DNA of 64,000 nt from Candidatus Manganitrophus sp. (GTDB lineage: Bacteria; Nitrospirota; Nitrospiria; SBBL01; Manganitrophaceae). The notes beneath the pieces were generated by a model, which was given only the letters and a program-made list of their open reading frames with translations, was not told where the DNA came from and did no database searches. Positions 47,687 to 57,544 of this stretch are shown one piece after another. The stretch spans positions 2,934,001 to 2,998,000 of the forward strand of contig CP114561.1 of assembly GCA_028865235.1 (NCBI GenBank), written 5' to 3'. A program made the translations under genes and the position numbers. Numbering within the stretch: position 1 is the stretch's first letter; every line of letters begins with the position of its first letter.

Positions 47687-48493
47687 ATGACCTTTAAGAG
47701 AATTCACATTTTCATCTTGTTGGGAAGCGTCGGCTTTATTCTATTTCTTTCCGCTTCCGCCAAAGGCGGCTCCATCATCCGATCCCGGCATGATCTCTCC
47801 GCGCTGAATTGGCGCGGATATCAGAACGAGACCGGCCCGATGCAGGGAGGGACCTTCGACGATCTGCGCGAGGCGTGTGTCTATTGTCATACCCCTCATA
47901 ACAGCAGCAGCTATGCCCCCCTCTGGAATCGAGAGCTTCCCCAGGAGCGGGGCTATCAAATGTATTCCAGCCCCAACTTCGATTCAGCCCCGCGGCGGGC
48001 GCCCGACGGGATCTCCCTCGCCTGCCTTTCTTGCCACGACGGGTCGGTGGCGGTCGATTCGGTCCTCAAGCCGCCGCAATTTCATGACATCGTCCAAACC
48101 GGCGGCGATTATCGGATGACCCTGGAGGGAGAGGCAGGAAGCGATGCCTGCTCAAAATGCCACAACCGGTCGGAAGGGGCCTACGGCGGTCTCTCCGGCG
48201 CTCATGATGCGACCATCCGCTACTTCACGAAGGATCTGCGGGACGACCATGCCATCTCGATGGTCTTGCCGAGCGCCGATGTCGACCCGCAGTTCAATCA
48301 GCCGACGATTTTGAAGCCGGACGGCGGCCGCATGTTCGCAAACGGGGTCCAGACGTTTGCGGGGGACAAGGTCCAGTGCGCCTCCTGCCATGACATCCAC
48401 AGTCCGGACGAGAAGAACCTGCAGGGGCGGGATCCCTTTTTGAGGGCCTCCAATCGAGGGAGCGCCCTCTGCTTGACCTGTCACCAGAAATAA
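47687..48493 (+). CDS. Pentaheme c-type cytochrome (exported)
   Basis: 268 residues from ATG 47687 (GGGAG upstream; an earlier ATG at 47654 has no site). Signal peptide RIHIFILLGSVGFILFLSASA. Five heme sites: CVYCH (in ACVYCHTPHNSSSYAPLWNR), CLSCH (LACLSCHDGSVAVDS), CSKCH, CASCH, CLTCH. The VYCHTPH--APLWNR, LSCHDG--AVDS and LRDDHAIS blocks are shared with the cytochromes at 49594 and 54468, so the three are paralogues of different length. First gene of the conduit operon. Confidence 0.9.
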   Translation: MTFKRIHIFILLGSVGFILFLSASAKGGSIIRSRHDLSALNWRGYQNETGPMQGGTFDDLREACVYCHTPHNSSSYAPLWNRELPQERGYQMYSSPNFDSAPRRAPDGISLACLSCHDGSVAVDSVLKPPQFHDIVQTGGDYRMTLEGEAGSDACSKCHNRSEGAYGGLSGAHDATIRYFTKDLRDDHAISMVLPSADVDPQFNQPTILKPDGGRMFANGVQTFAGDKVQCASCHDIHSPDEKNLQGRDPFLRASNRGSALCLTCHQK

Positions 48494-48558
48494 AACCCGG
48501 GGGCCAGGGATCGGGTGTCGGGGGGCGGAGCAAAAATAAAAGCGAAGGGAACGATAAA

Positions 48559-49597
48559 GTGAAGAGAGTTTTACTGGTTGCTTTAGCGATGTTGATTTTG
48601 ACCGGATGCGGCGGAAAGGGGAAAGCCCCGGATGGGGGCTTGATTTGGCCCGCCCCCCGAAACGCCCCGGATCAAGTTCCTCACGAGCATCGATTCTTCA
48701 GAGGATGTGGAGAAGAAAGGATGGGGGGAGCGGATCAAGGCGGCCCTCTTCGGCGGCTCGGGAGGGGCCAAGCTGGTTAAGCCGTATGGTGTTTCCGCCA
48801 CGTCGGACGGGCGTATTTACGTCGCCGATTCGGGCTGGAGAAAGATCCTGGTCTTCGACACGCTGCAGGGCCGCTTCTCGATGATCGGTGTCGATGGTCC
48901 GGGAGCGCTCGCCGGACCGATGGGGGTGACCGTCGACAAGGAGGGACGGGTCTACGTCACCGATACGATTCTCCGCAAATGCCTCGTCTACGATCAGGAG
49001 GGGAAATTTCTCCTGTCGATCGGCGATTTAAATCGTCTGGAGCGGCCGGTCGGGGTGGCGGTGAACGATGCCTTGAAGCAGGTTTATATCGCCGATACCC
49101 GGAAGCATCAGATTTTTGTTTATGATTTTGAAGGGAATTTTCTTTTTGAATTCGGAAAGCGGGGAGCGGAGGATGGCGAATTCAACTTCCCGGCGAACCT
49201 CTTTGTCGATGCCGCCGGGAAGGTCTACGTCACCGATCTGAATTTCCGGGTCCAGATCTTTGATGCCGCCGGAAAGTTTCTCTCCAAGTTCGGCAATGTC
49301 GGGACCGGTTTCGGCCAATTCTCCCTTCCGAAGGGGGTCGGGGTCGACTCGCAGGGACACATTTATGTGGTCGACTCCCGCTTCAACAACGTCCAGATCT
49401 TCAGCCCGGAGGGGCAACTCCTCCTCTTCTTCGGCGAGTTCGGAAGCAAGAACGGTCAGCTCTGGCTGCCGGCCGGCCTCTCGATCGACGATCAGGACCG
49501 GATCTACATCGCCGATCAGTACAATCATCGAATCGATATCTTTCAATATATCGGTCCCACTGAAAAAAATGAGAAACCGGAGGAATCTCCTTCATGA
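48559..49597 (+). CDS. NHL-repeat lipoprotein (frameshifted)
   Basis: About 345 residues. GTG start; lipoprotein signal VLLVALAMLILTGC. Correcting the C6 run near 48652-48657 (one base extra) joins it to RIKFLTSIDSSEDVEKKGWG and the repeats. Six NHL-type blades follow, such as PYGVSATSDGRIYVADSGWR, PMGVTVDKEGRVYVTDTILR, PKGVGVDSQGHIYVVDSRFN, with -VQIF- or -ILVFD- strands. Probably faces the periplasm or the outside, holding cytochromes or barrel together. The stop overlaps the next start (ATGA). Paralogue at 53314. Confidence 0.85.
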
Positions 49598-50784
49598 CGA
49601 CGCGTCGCAGCGCCTCTGATCGGCAGAGGATGATCCTGAAACGGATCGGACGCATTTTCAGGCGGCCAACCGCTTGCTTCCGGCAGGCTTCTCCTCACGA
49701 AGGCGGAATTTTATTTTGATCGTCCTGGCGCTGACGGGGACCGCTTTCTCCCTTCTGAATGTCTTCGCATCTGAAGATGTTCGGCATACCAAACATAACC
49801 TTGCCGTCAATCCGGATATCGCCGCGAGGGAAGGAAGCGACTTTAAAGCAGGGGAGTTGACCTCGCTTCGCGGGGCGCGAAATCCGGAGGTCCGCGGCGT
49901 GGAAGGGGACATCCGCCTGAACGAAGAGGTCTGCATCTTCTGCCATACCCCGCACGGCGCGCAGAGCAATGTCAACGGGCTGGTCGGCCATGCCCCGCTT
50001 TGGAATCGCCGTCTCTCCAATCCGATGTCCTTCACCCCCTATACCAGTCCGAATTATGATGCGCAAGATATGCTCGGGACGCCGGGCCGGCCGAAGGGGG
50101 TCTCGCTCGCCTGTCTCTCTTGCCATGACGGTGCGGTGGCGTTCGACGCCTTGATCAACAGCTCCGGTTCGGGCGGTTTCTTCCCGAGCAACCGGGTCTT
50201 GAGCGGGGCGGGGGGAAGCGTCGGGATGACCTTCATGGGACCGGCGGTCGATGCGACCGGCAGCTTCCGCGAGGGGCGCCGGGATGAGACGTCGCGAGGA
50301 TTTATCTTCTTTGATGCGTTCGGCGGAGGCCCGAATGCCTCGTTGGGAGCCGAGCCGTTCCCGAACCTGGGGCTCGATCTGCGGGATGATCATCCGGTGA
50401 GCATCGAGATCCCCCGGACCGATCCGCAGTTCCGGGAGATTCTAACGAATATCTCTTCCAAAGGAGGACGCATTCCGGGAAGCGGGAGCGTGATGTGGAT
50501 CGATCGAAATCCGAACGGCGCCTTCCTGCCGTTGGATAAGCGCGATCGGATTCGGGCCTATCCCTCCGACCCGGGCCGTCCCGATGCGCCGTACATCGAG
50601 TGTGCCTCCTGTCACAATCCGCATGAGGCGAGCCGTCCCGGCGGGCAGCCGGCCCTTTCGGAGCCGGTCAACCCTCAAACGGTCAACAACAATCTTTTTT
50701 TTAAGGATGGCTTCGATGCCGGGGGCCAACTCACAAGACCGGAATGCCGGGAGCCTGGTCTGTTTGAGCTGTCATAAGAAGTAA
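49594..50784 (+). CDS. Tetraheme c-type cytochrome (exported, frameshifted)
   Basis: Starts at ATG 49594, overlapping the stop of the NHL gene, with GGAGG before it; a shift about 49690 joins this to the signal helix RRRNFILIVLALTGTAFSLL and NVFASEDVRHTKHNLAVNPD. Heme sites CIFCH, CLSCH, CASCH and, after a missing T in the T run near 50696-50703, CLSCH in SLVCLSCHKK with stop at 50784. The blocks EEVCIFCHTPHGA, APLWNR, CLSCHDGAVAFD, LRDDHPVSIEIP and CASCHNPHEASRP repeat the pattern of its paralogues. About 395 residues. Confidence 0.85.
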
Positions 50785-50796
50785 GGAAAGTCGGAA

Positions 50797-51360
50797 GTGA
50801 GAAGAGGAGATCGGAATCGGGCGAGAGAAATCAGAATTCAGAACAGGGAAGCTCCTAAAGCTGTTCTTCTGGATTCTGTCTTCCGGATTCTGTCTTCTTT
50901 TTCTCCCGCAGGTTTTGCTTGCGGATGACGCCGCGCCGGTCGCGGAGGTCAACCAGGTTCCGATTACGGCAGACTCGGTCGAAGAAGGGGTCCGGAATTA
51001 TCTTCGCCAGATCGGCCACAAAGAACTTTCCCCTCCGAGGATGATGAGCCTACGCAAAGAAGTGCTGGGGCGGCTCATCGACGAGGAGTTGATTTACCAG
51101 GAAGCGCTGAAGCAGGGGGAGAAGATTGCTCCCGAGGAGATCGAAGCGGAGGTGGACCGGATCCGAAAGCGGTTTACCGCCGAGGACGATTTCAACGCGG
51201 CGTTGGTCCAAGAGGGACTCACCCTCGAAGAGGTCAGACAGGGGGTGCGTCGGTTTATTTTGGTTCGGAAAATGTGGAATGAAATTTCTCCGTCCGACGA
51301 GGCGGGGAAAAGAATTGGTTGGAAGGGGTTCGGAAGAAATCAGAAATTAAAATTTATTAA
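50797..51360 (+). CDS. SurA-N-like periplasmic chaperone without PPIase domain (frameshifted)
   Basis: About 185 residues. A GTG at 50797 and a one-base correction near 50847 lead to a signal peptide (LLKLFFWILSSGFCLLFLPQ then VLLADDA). The mature domain is SurA N-like: VAEVNQVPITADSVEEGVRN, LRKEVLGRLIDEELIYQEAL, GEKIAPEEIEAEVDRIRKRF, LTLEEVRQGVRRFILVRKMW. Adding a base in the GGGGAAAAG stretch near 51306 gives the natural end NWLEGVRKKSEIKIY at 51360. No peptidyl-prolyl isomerase domain. It stands just before the barrel gene and is probably its outer-membrane assembly helper. Confidence 0.72.
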
Positions 51361-51394
51361 ATAACGGCGGGTTATTTACCGTCGATTTGTCGAA

Positions 51395-51412
51395 GGCGAT
51401 CGAAGGATCGCC
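51395..51412 (+). other. Intergenic hairpin before the barrel gene
   Basis: Stem ggcgatc / gatcgcc with GAAG loop, no T-tract. It may be an mRNA processing or stabilising element between chaperone and barrel genes. Confidence 0.4.
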
Positions 51413-51445
51413 CGTGGGGAACGCCTGGGGGGAGGAACGCTCCGT

Positions 51446-53287
51446 TTGGAGAAGAAACGCTGTCTTTGGACCGGAATGCTCATATTGCTCTTCCTCCCGA
51501 CGCTTTTCTACCCCTCCCGGGCGGACGGACGGCTCCTTAATTTAGGAGGGAGCGTCGATTTATCCTATGGGCACATTCGGACGACGCAGGAAGAGGACGT
51601 CGCGGAGACCGATTTTCTGCAGCAGCGTTACAACCTTCATAATTTCGGAGAGATTATCGATCCCCGAATCGGGACGTTCTCTCTCAGCGGCACGTTCCTC
51701 AGCCAGGACACCGAGACGAGCGGCAATTTCACCGATCAGAATTTCAACTTCACCGATTATTCACTTGGGTTGAATCTCTTTCCATATGTCTCTCCCTTCA
51801 GCTTTTACGCTCAACGGGTCACCCGCTCCAACCAGCTCGATACCGTTGTGAAAGATACGATCACCACCTACGGGGCGAATTGGTCTCTTTCGATTCCCCG
51901 GTTGCCGCGCCTGGCCCTCTCCTACAACCAATCGGAGCTGAAGGCGAACGATCGCGACCGCCTTCCGGATACCGTCAGTCGGTACTTCAACGCGGAATCG
52001 AGCGGCCGGATCGGGGAGACGACGGTGATCGGCCGGTATCAATACAATCAAACCGATGTGGCGCGGATCGACGGGGAGGTCGATTCGATCGACGGCCATT
52101 CGGTGAACCTGAATACAGAGAGCCGTCTTGCCTCCGCCCTTTCGTTGAGCACCTTTGCCCGGTATGCCGACGTCGGCGGAACGAATGCGCCGGGGCTGAC
52201 TTTCGCCCAGGAGCGGGCCGTCGGCGCCTCCGTCTTCTACACGCCGAGTGTTTTTTGGGACACCCACGCGCGAATCGAATATGCCGAGACACCCGATACG
52301 ATCGACTTCAACCGGCTGAATGCTTTCTGGAGCGCGTCGATCCGGCCGACCGAGCTCCTCGACATGGTGACGAGCCTCCGGTATTTCCAATTCGAAGTGG
52401 GGGGCACCAAGACCTCCTCCCCTTTCGCCGACTACAACCTCAACTACCGTCCCTTCTTCGGGCTGAGCACCGGCTTGGGGGCCTCGGTGGGAATGACCGA
52501 GACCGAGGGGAATGGGGCCGAGCTCTCTTCTCTCTATCAGCGGTATCGGGGTTATGCCAATTACACCCGGTCGGTCGAGATCCTCCGCTACAGCGCCAGC
52601 TACGCTTTGAGCTATGGGACCGCCGATACTTCCCGGGCGAATTTGGCAGGTCCCCAGGAAGACGACCTCCGCGATTTGATGAACACCCTCACGCTGGGGG
52701 TTGAAAATACCCAGATCCGAATCATCCATATCGCCCTGGCGTATACCTTCAACGATATCAATCGGGACGGTCCGACCGTGCAGGAAGAGGACGACCAGCG
52801 CTCTCACACCTTCCAGCTCAACGTCGACAGCAGCTACTTCCGCGGGGTGATTTTCAGGGACGACAGCCTCTTTCTTCAGGGCTCGGCGAGCCTCACCCGG
52901 ATCGAGGGCTTCGGGCCAGCGGGAACCTCTTTGCTCTACGATGCGCGTGGAAGCTACTATTTCCTCGGCGGCGGGCTTCTCGCGGCGGGGTGGACCCGGC
53001 AGGATTACCCGGAAGGTTTTTACTTGGATTCGGATATTTTCTTCGAAGAGATCCAATGGAGCTTCTATCTCGGAAATACCAATCTCACGCTGGGGGCCCG
53101 CGACAGCCACCAACGGGGAGACGGAAACAGCTCGCTTGATCGGGATACGCTCGAGTTCACCACCGTGCTGGCTTATCAGATCGGGAAGTTCCTCTTCAAT
53201 CTCGACCATCGCTGGGCCAATGACCGCTCGGCGGGGGTCACTTACCGAAGCGAGACGATTTTTGCAAGAGCGACGAGGGTGTTTTAA
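51446..53287 (+). CDS. Outer-membrane beta-barrel (porin-like), candidate conduit barrel
   Basis: 613 residues, start TTG 51446 behind GGGGGGAGGAACG. Signal peptide (LWTGMLILLFLPTLFYPSRA). The mature part is an unbroken series of amphipathic strands with aromatic girdles and short turns (GRLLNLGGSVDLSYGHIRTT, RFNAESS-like turns, SLSLSTFARYADVGG, FYLGNTNLTLGARDSHQR), ending in FARATRVF, with the terminal Phe needed for BAM recognition. About 24-28 strands by eye. No heme motif in it. Its place between cytochromes suggests the sheath of a porin-cytochrome conduit. Intact frame. Confidence 0.85.
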   Translation: MEKKRCLWTGMLILLFLPTLFYPSRADGRLLNLGGSVDLSYGHIRTTQEEDVAETDFLQQRYNLHNFGEIIDPRIGTFSLSGTFLSQDTETSGNFTDQNFNFTDYSLGLNLFPYVSPFSFYAQRVTRSNQLDTVVKDTITTYGANWSLSIPRLPRLALSYNQSELKANDRDRLPDTVSRYFNAESSGRIGETTVIGRYQYNQTDVARIDGEVDSIDGHSVNLNTESRLASALSLSTFARYADVGGTNAPGLTFAQERAVGASVFYTPSVFWDTHARIEYAETPDTIDFNRLNAFWSASIRPTELLDMVTSLRYFQFEVGGTKTSSPFADYNLNYRPFFGLSTGLGASVGMTETEGNGAELSSLYQRYRGYANYTRSVEILRYSASYALSYGTADTSRANLAGPQEDDLRDLMNTLTLGVENTQIRIIHIALAYTFNDINRDGPTVQEEDDQRSHTFQLNVDSSYFRGVIFRDDSLFLQGSASLTRIEGFGPAGTSLLYDARGSYYFLGGGLLAAGWTRQDYPEGFYLDSDIFFEEIQWSFYLGNTNLTLGARDSHQRGDGNSSLDRDTLEFTTVLAYQIGKFLFNLDHRWANDRSAGVTYRSETIFARATRVF

Positions 53288-53313
53288 GAAACGGGAGGCG
53301 TGAGGCGGTAGGG

Positions 53314-54378
53314 GTGAGGGGGAAAAGATTAAAATCAAGAGGAGCGCTTCGAAACCCTCTGATCGGGATCATCCTGTTGGGATTGGTGGCTTGCGCGGGG
53401 GCGCCTGTTGAGAAGCCGCCGGCGATTTTTTGGCCGGAGCCGCCCGATCCGCCGAAGATTACATTCGTTCAAAACCTCACGCAGCCGAAAGATGTCGGGG
53501 TGAAGCCCTCTTGGTTTAAAAAAGTGATCCATTTTTTGTTCGGGGAGCGGCAAGCCCCCTACGTGATTCGCCCCTCCGGTGTGACGGTGGATGAAGAGGG
53601 GGGGGTCTATATCGGCGATACCGGGTTGCAGGTGGTCCATTATTTCAACGGGAAGAACCATGAATACCGGCAGTATTTCCGGCTTCCGGAGCCGTATGGG
53701 CGGTTGAAGAATCCGATCGGTGTGGCAATCGACGGATCGAAGCGCCTTTATGTGACCGATGCAGACCTCAACCGGGTCTTCGTCTACGATCCGGAAGGAG
53801 AGGCCGTCCGGATCATCGGCCGGGAGGGGGAGATGCAGCGGATCTCCGGAATCGCGATCGATCGGTCGCGCGAGCGGTTTTATGTCGTCGATACGATGGG
53901 TCATCGTGTCCTGGTGTACAACCTGGAGGGGGAGAAGCAGGGGGAGATCGGAAAGCGGGGGGTCGGAAACGGCGAGCTGAATTTTCCGACCTACGCCACC
54001 GTCGATCACGACGGCCGGCTCTACGTCTCCGACTCGCTGAATTTCAGGGTTCAGGTGTTCGATGCAGAGGGGCAATTCCAATCGCAGATCGGGAGCCTGG
54101 GGGCGACATTGGGACAATTTTCCCGGCCGAAGGGGATCGCGGTGGATGGGGCGAACCATCTCTACGTCGTCGATACCCTTTATGATAATGTCCAGATCTT
54201 CAATTCGTCGGGAGAGCTTCTCCTTCATTTTGGAAGGTCGGGGGTTGAGCCGGGCTTCTTCTGGCTCCCCTCTGGAATCGCCGTCGATCGGGAAGGAAAA
54301 ATTTACGTCGCCGATTCGTACAACCAGCGGGTCCAGGTGTTTCAGCTGCTGGAGGGGGAAAGCGTTCCGTCCTCGTAG
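53314..54378 (+). CDS. NHL-repeat lipoprotein, paralogue of 48559
   Basis: 354 residues, GTG start. Lipoprotein signal PLIGIILLGLVAC. Shares the entry segment IFWPEPPDPPKITFVQNLTQ and six NHL blades (PSGVTVDEEGGVYIGDTGLQ, PIGVAIDGSKRLYVTDADLN, PKGIAVDGANHLYVVDTLYD, PSGIAVDREGKIYVADSYNQ). Intact. It would be anchored to the outer membrane as a six-bladed propeller. The gene is followed by the palindrome at 54379 and by a separate promoter, so it probably ends the first operon. Confidence 0.88.
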   Translation: MRGKRLKSRGALRNPLIGIILLGLVACAGAPVEKPPAIFWPEPPDPPKITFVQNLTQPKDVGVKPSWFKKVIHFLFGERQAPYVIRPSGVTVDEEGGVYIGDTGLQVVHYFNGKNHEYRQYFRLPEPYGRLKNPIGVAIDGSKRLYVTDADLNRVFVYDPEGEAVRIIGREGEMQRISGIAIDRSRERFYVVDTMGHRVLVYNLEGEKQGEIGKRGVGNGELNFPTYATVDHDGRLYVSDSLNFRVQVFDAEGQFQSQIGSLGATLGQFSRPKGIAVDGANHLYVVDTLYDNVQIFNSSGELLLHFGRSGVEPGFFWLPSGIAVDREGKIYVADSYNQRVQVFQLLEGESVPSS

Positions 54379-54398
54379 GGGCGACGCGTGCGTCGCCC
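54379..54398. repeat. Palindrome GGGCGACG...CGTCGCCC, likely terminator
   Basis: 8-bp perfect stem with CGTG loop immediately after the stop of the NHL lipoprotein gene, preceded by GTAG. Same family as 14439, 31637 and 46984. Confidence 0.6.
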
Positions 54399-54411
54399 AA
54401 CATCAATTCCG

Positions 54412-54440
54412 TTGACAAAGAAACAAACGATCATTAAGAT
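54412..54440 (+). promoter_or_regulatory. Promoter of the large multiheme cytochrome
   Basis: TTGACA at 54412-54417, 17-base spacer, TAAGAT at 54435-54440. The ATG follows 27 bases later with a GGAG site. Confidence 0.65.
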
Positions 54441-54467
54441 TATTCGCCGAATGGAGAAACAAGTTTA

Positions 54468-57400
54468 ATGAGGGGAAAGTTTAGATCAAGTATCGGCGTT
54501 TGGGGATTATCGATCGTCCTCCTCATCACCTTGGGGACGGTCGCCCTGTCGCTTCTCGGCATTCCTTTCCGCTCTTCCTCCTCCGCCCAACCGACGCCCG
54601 ATCCGTTTAACGAAGATGTCAGCAACACGAAACATAACCTCTCGGCGAATCCGGTTCCGAACCCGACCCTTTTCCAGCAGCTCTTTGATCCCGATATGGA
54701 GCGGAACATCAAGTCGGTCGAAGGTCCCCAGGGGACGACCGAGGTCTGCGTCTTCTGTCACACCCCGCACGGCGCCAGCCAGGAGGGGGTGAAGATCCGG
54801 GCGCCGATTTGGAACCGGAACCTCTCCCCGGCCCATTATCAGATGTACGATCAGGTCTGGAGTAAGTCGTTCGAGGCGAAGCCGAACGATCCCGGCCGCC
54901 CGACCGGCTACTCGCGGCTCTGCCTCTCCTGCCACGACGGGACGATCGCCCTCGGCAGCTTGATCAACAAGCCGGGGAGCGGCGGATTTGATCCGGACGG
55001 CCGCAATCCGATTGAGATGGAATACCCGACCGGCCAGACGCCGGCCGGACCTCCCGGGAGTATCCCGGTCGGAGACGGCGCGACGCAGCAGGCGACCCGC
55101 GTTTTGGGCCGGGACCTTCGGAACGATCATCCGATCTCGATGCGGTTTGACACCGAGCTGCTGTCGAAAGACCACGAGTTCGTCGATCCCGGCCCGCCGA
55201 TCCGGCGGCCCTTCACCCAGAGCACGCCGACGCCGCTCTCCCCCCTTCGGAGGGCCACCGGGAACAGCGTCGAGGTTTTTGATTCGGTTCAGTGCACCTC
55301 TTGCCACAACCCGCACCAGGTCGATTTCCCCAAATTCCTTCGGGCCAACCGTCTTCAGTCGTTGACCTTCGCCACGACCCAGGCGGCGAAACAGCCCGGT
55401 CTGCCCGGCACATCGGCGCCGCCGCAGGGAGGGGGGGCGATCATCTGCCTCTTCTGCCACGACAAACCGGGATGGCCTTATAATGAGGCCGATCTCAATT
55501 CACATTTCGGCGACCGCCAGACGGGACAATTCGATGATTCGCGGCTGAAGCCGGGGGCGACCAACCTTCACAACAACGAAACGCCCGCGGTCGCCGAGCG
55601 CGCCTGCCTCATTTGCCATGATCCGCATACCCGCCAGGGAGCGGTCCGGATCATGCGGGAAGGGGTCGATCATTTCGGCAACGTGGCGATTGAGCAGACC
55701 TGCTTCCAGTGCCATCAGCCGCAGGAGACCTCGATCCTCCAGGCGCCGACCCGCGCCCCCGACATCATGACCCAGTTCTTTAAAGACAGGGAAGGGAACG
55801 GCAGTCACGGGGTTTCGCCGACCGGGAGCGCGATGGACCTGAACCTGGCGCTCGGACATCAGCCGGTCTTCGTCGATCAACCGAGCGAGGGGGTTCAACT
55901 GGGGAGCGACAACCGGCTCCCCTCCTTCTTCGGCGGCCCTTTTTTCGAGCCGCCCAACAACAAGATTCTCACCGAGAACGCCCCGCCGACCCCCGACACC
56001 TCCCATGTCGAGTGCGTCGACTGCCACAACATGCACCGGGTCACCCGGCGGAATCGGTTCCAAGGGATGCCGGGGATCACGATCCGGAGCGGCATCGTCG
56101 CATCGACCTTGAAGTCGGTCGATGAGCGTCGCGAGCCGTACATCTATGAAGTCTGCCTCCGCTGCCACGGGAACACCTTCAACAACCATGTCCGGGAGGC
56201 CCTCTTCACCGCGGTCGGCACCGGCAAGGTCGTCCAGGCGCGCGGCAACAGCCCGGTCAATCCGGCGCTCGGCGTCAATGCGCACGGGAGCAACAAGCGG
56301 AAGGAGTTCGATCCGACCTCCGTCCCCTTTTATCCGGAGAACTTCCGCATCCAGCAAAATCCGACCGATCTGAGAAGTCCCCTAATTCCTGACCCTACTT
56401 ACCCTCGATTCAACCACTCATTTCACCCTGTTTTTCAGCCGGGGAGAAATCAATCTGGGGTTTTGAATAACTATACTCTCTTCACATCGGTCCCGACGCA
56501 GCAGGGGCAGTTCCTTGGGAGAATGGGACTCAGCCGGGAGAAGACGATTCACTGCACTGATTGTCACAACACAGATCTATTTGGAACATACGAAGGAGGT
56601 ATCCCCCTCCTACGAGGATTCAATGGGCTCTTTCCAGGTTTTCCGCCCCTGAGAAGCTGCTGGGATGGCAGCCAGAATGTAAATTGCCCCGATTATCCCG
56701 GCCCCATCACTTTCGATGACACGCGTGGGACCGCTTATCGCCGCCTGACCGATGTTCCTCCTGACATTCCAATCAATCCAGAAGGAACACGAACGGCAAG
56801 CCTGAACGATCCGAATAAGGCCCAGGGGCCGCATGGATCGATTTACAAGAGAATCTTGCGGGCCAACTATGATACGAAGGTCGGAACGGCAGAGGAAAGA
56901 CTGTGCGGAGATTCACGCGTCATCGGTAGCTGTCCGGGCGGTGCGCAATCGACCTACAATCCACAAAATTTCGCTCTCTGCTTCAACTGTCACGCCGAGG
57001 CGGCGTTCATTACACCGGCATGGAACGATTCCGGCCCCGGACCTGAGGATTGCGATGGGGATGCTCTCACCGGCTTTATTCCCCCCAAGGGCGTTTGACC
57101 AATTTTTATCGGTGCAACACAGCCAATATCGACGGACAAAACCGTAATGGGGGCAATCTCCATATGCTTCATCTGGTGGGCCGGACGAACGCCCGCTGCC
57201 ACGAGTGCCATAATAATGTCCATAGTAATATCGAGGCTGGCAATACCATCTATGTCGGCTTTAATGATCCGACGTTTGTTTTGGAGAACCCGGGCCATAA
57301 TCTTGATACCCACCTCATCAACTTCCAACCGAATATCAAAGGAAGCCGCATCCCGGATCAGCCGATGTGGGGTGCCGGAAGACTGGTGAATGGGTTCAAT

Positions 57401-57541
57401 CAAGCCGCAAACGGTATAAATGGGCCAACGGTTAATGATTATGCAGCCGGCCACAGAGGCCCCGGCTGCAACCTCCGATGCCACGGGCAGCCAATGATGC
57501 ATAACTATGATGCCCACTCCGTCATCAACGGCCAGAAGTAG
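54468..57541 (+). CDS. Large multiheme c-type cytochrome, about 12 hemes (frameshifted)
   Basis: About 1,025 residues with a signal peptide (GLSIVLLITLGTVALSLLGI). I count these heme sites in order: CVFCH, CLSCH, CTSCH, CLFCH, CLICH, CFQCH, CVDCH, CLRCH, CTDCH, CFNCH, CHECH (11 CxxCH) and CNLRCH (CxxxCH, a rarer form) near the end. The N-terminal part repeats the paralogue pattern (NTKHNLSANP, VCVFCHTPHGA, LSCHDGTIALGS, LRNDHPISM, CTSCHNPHQVDF). The frame breaks at the C6 run 57085-57090; one added C continues PQGRLTNFYRCNTANIDGQN to the stop at 57541. Probably exposed at the outer face of the conduit. Confidence 0.87.
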
Positions 57542-57544
57542 ATA

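Noticed and set aside
50860..50905. Short tandem ggattctgtcttc repeat before the SurA-like gene
   Set aside because: It lies within the signal-peptide coding region of the corrected gene and has only two copies.
51761..53338. 525-codon open frame antisense to the beta-barrel gene
   Set aside because: The + strand barrel has signal peptide, strand pattern and terminal Phe. The antisense frame lacks any domain and is a by-product of high GC codon use.
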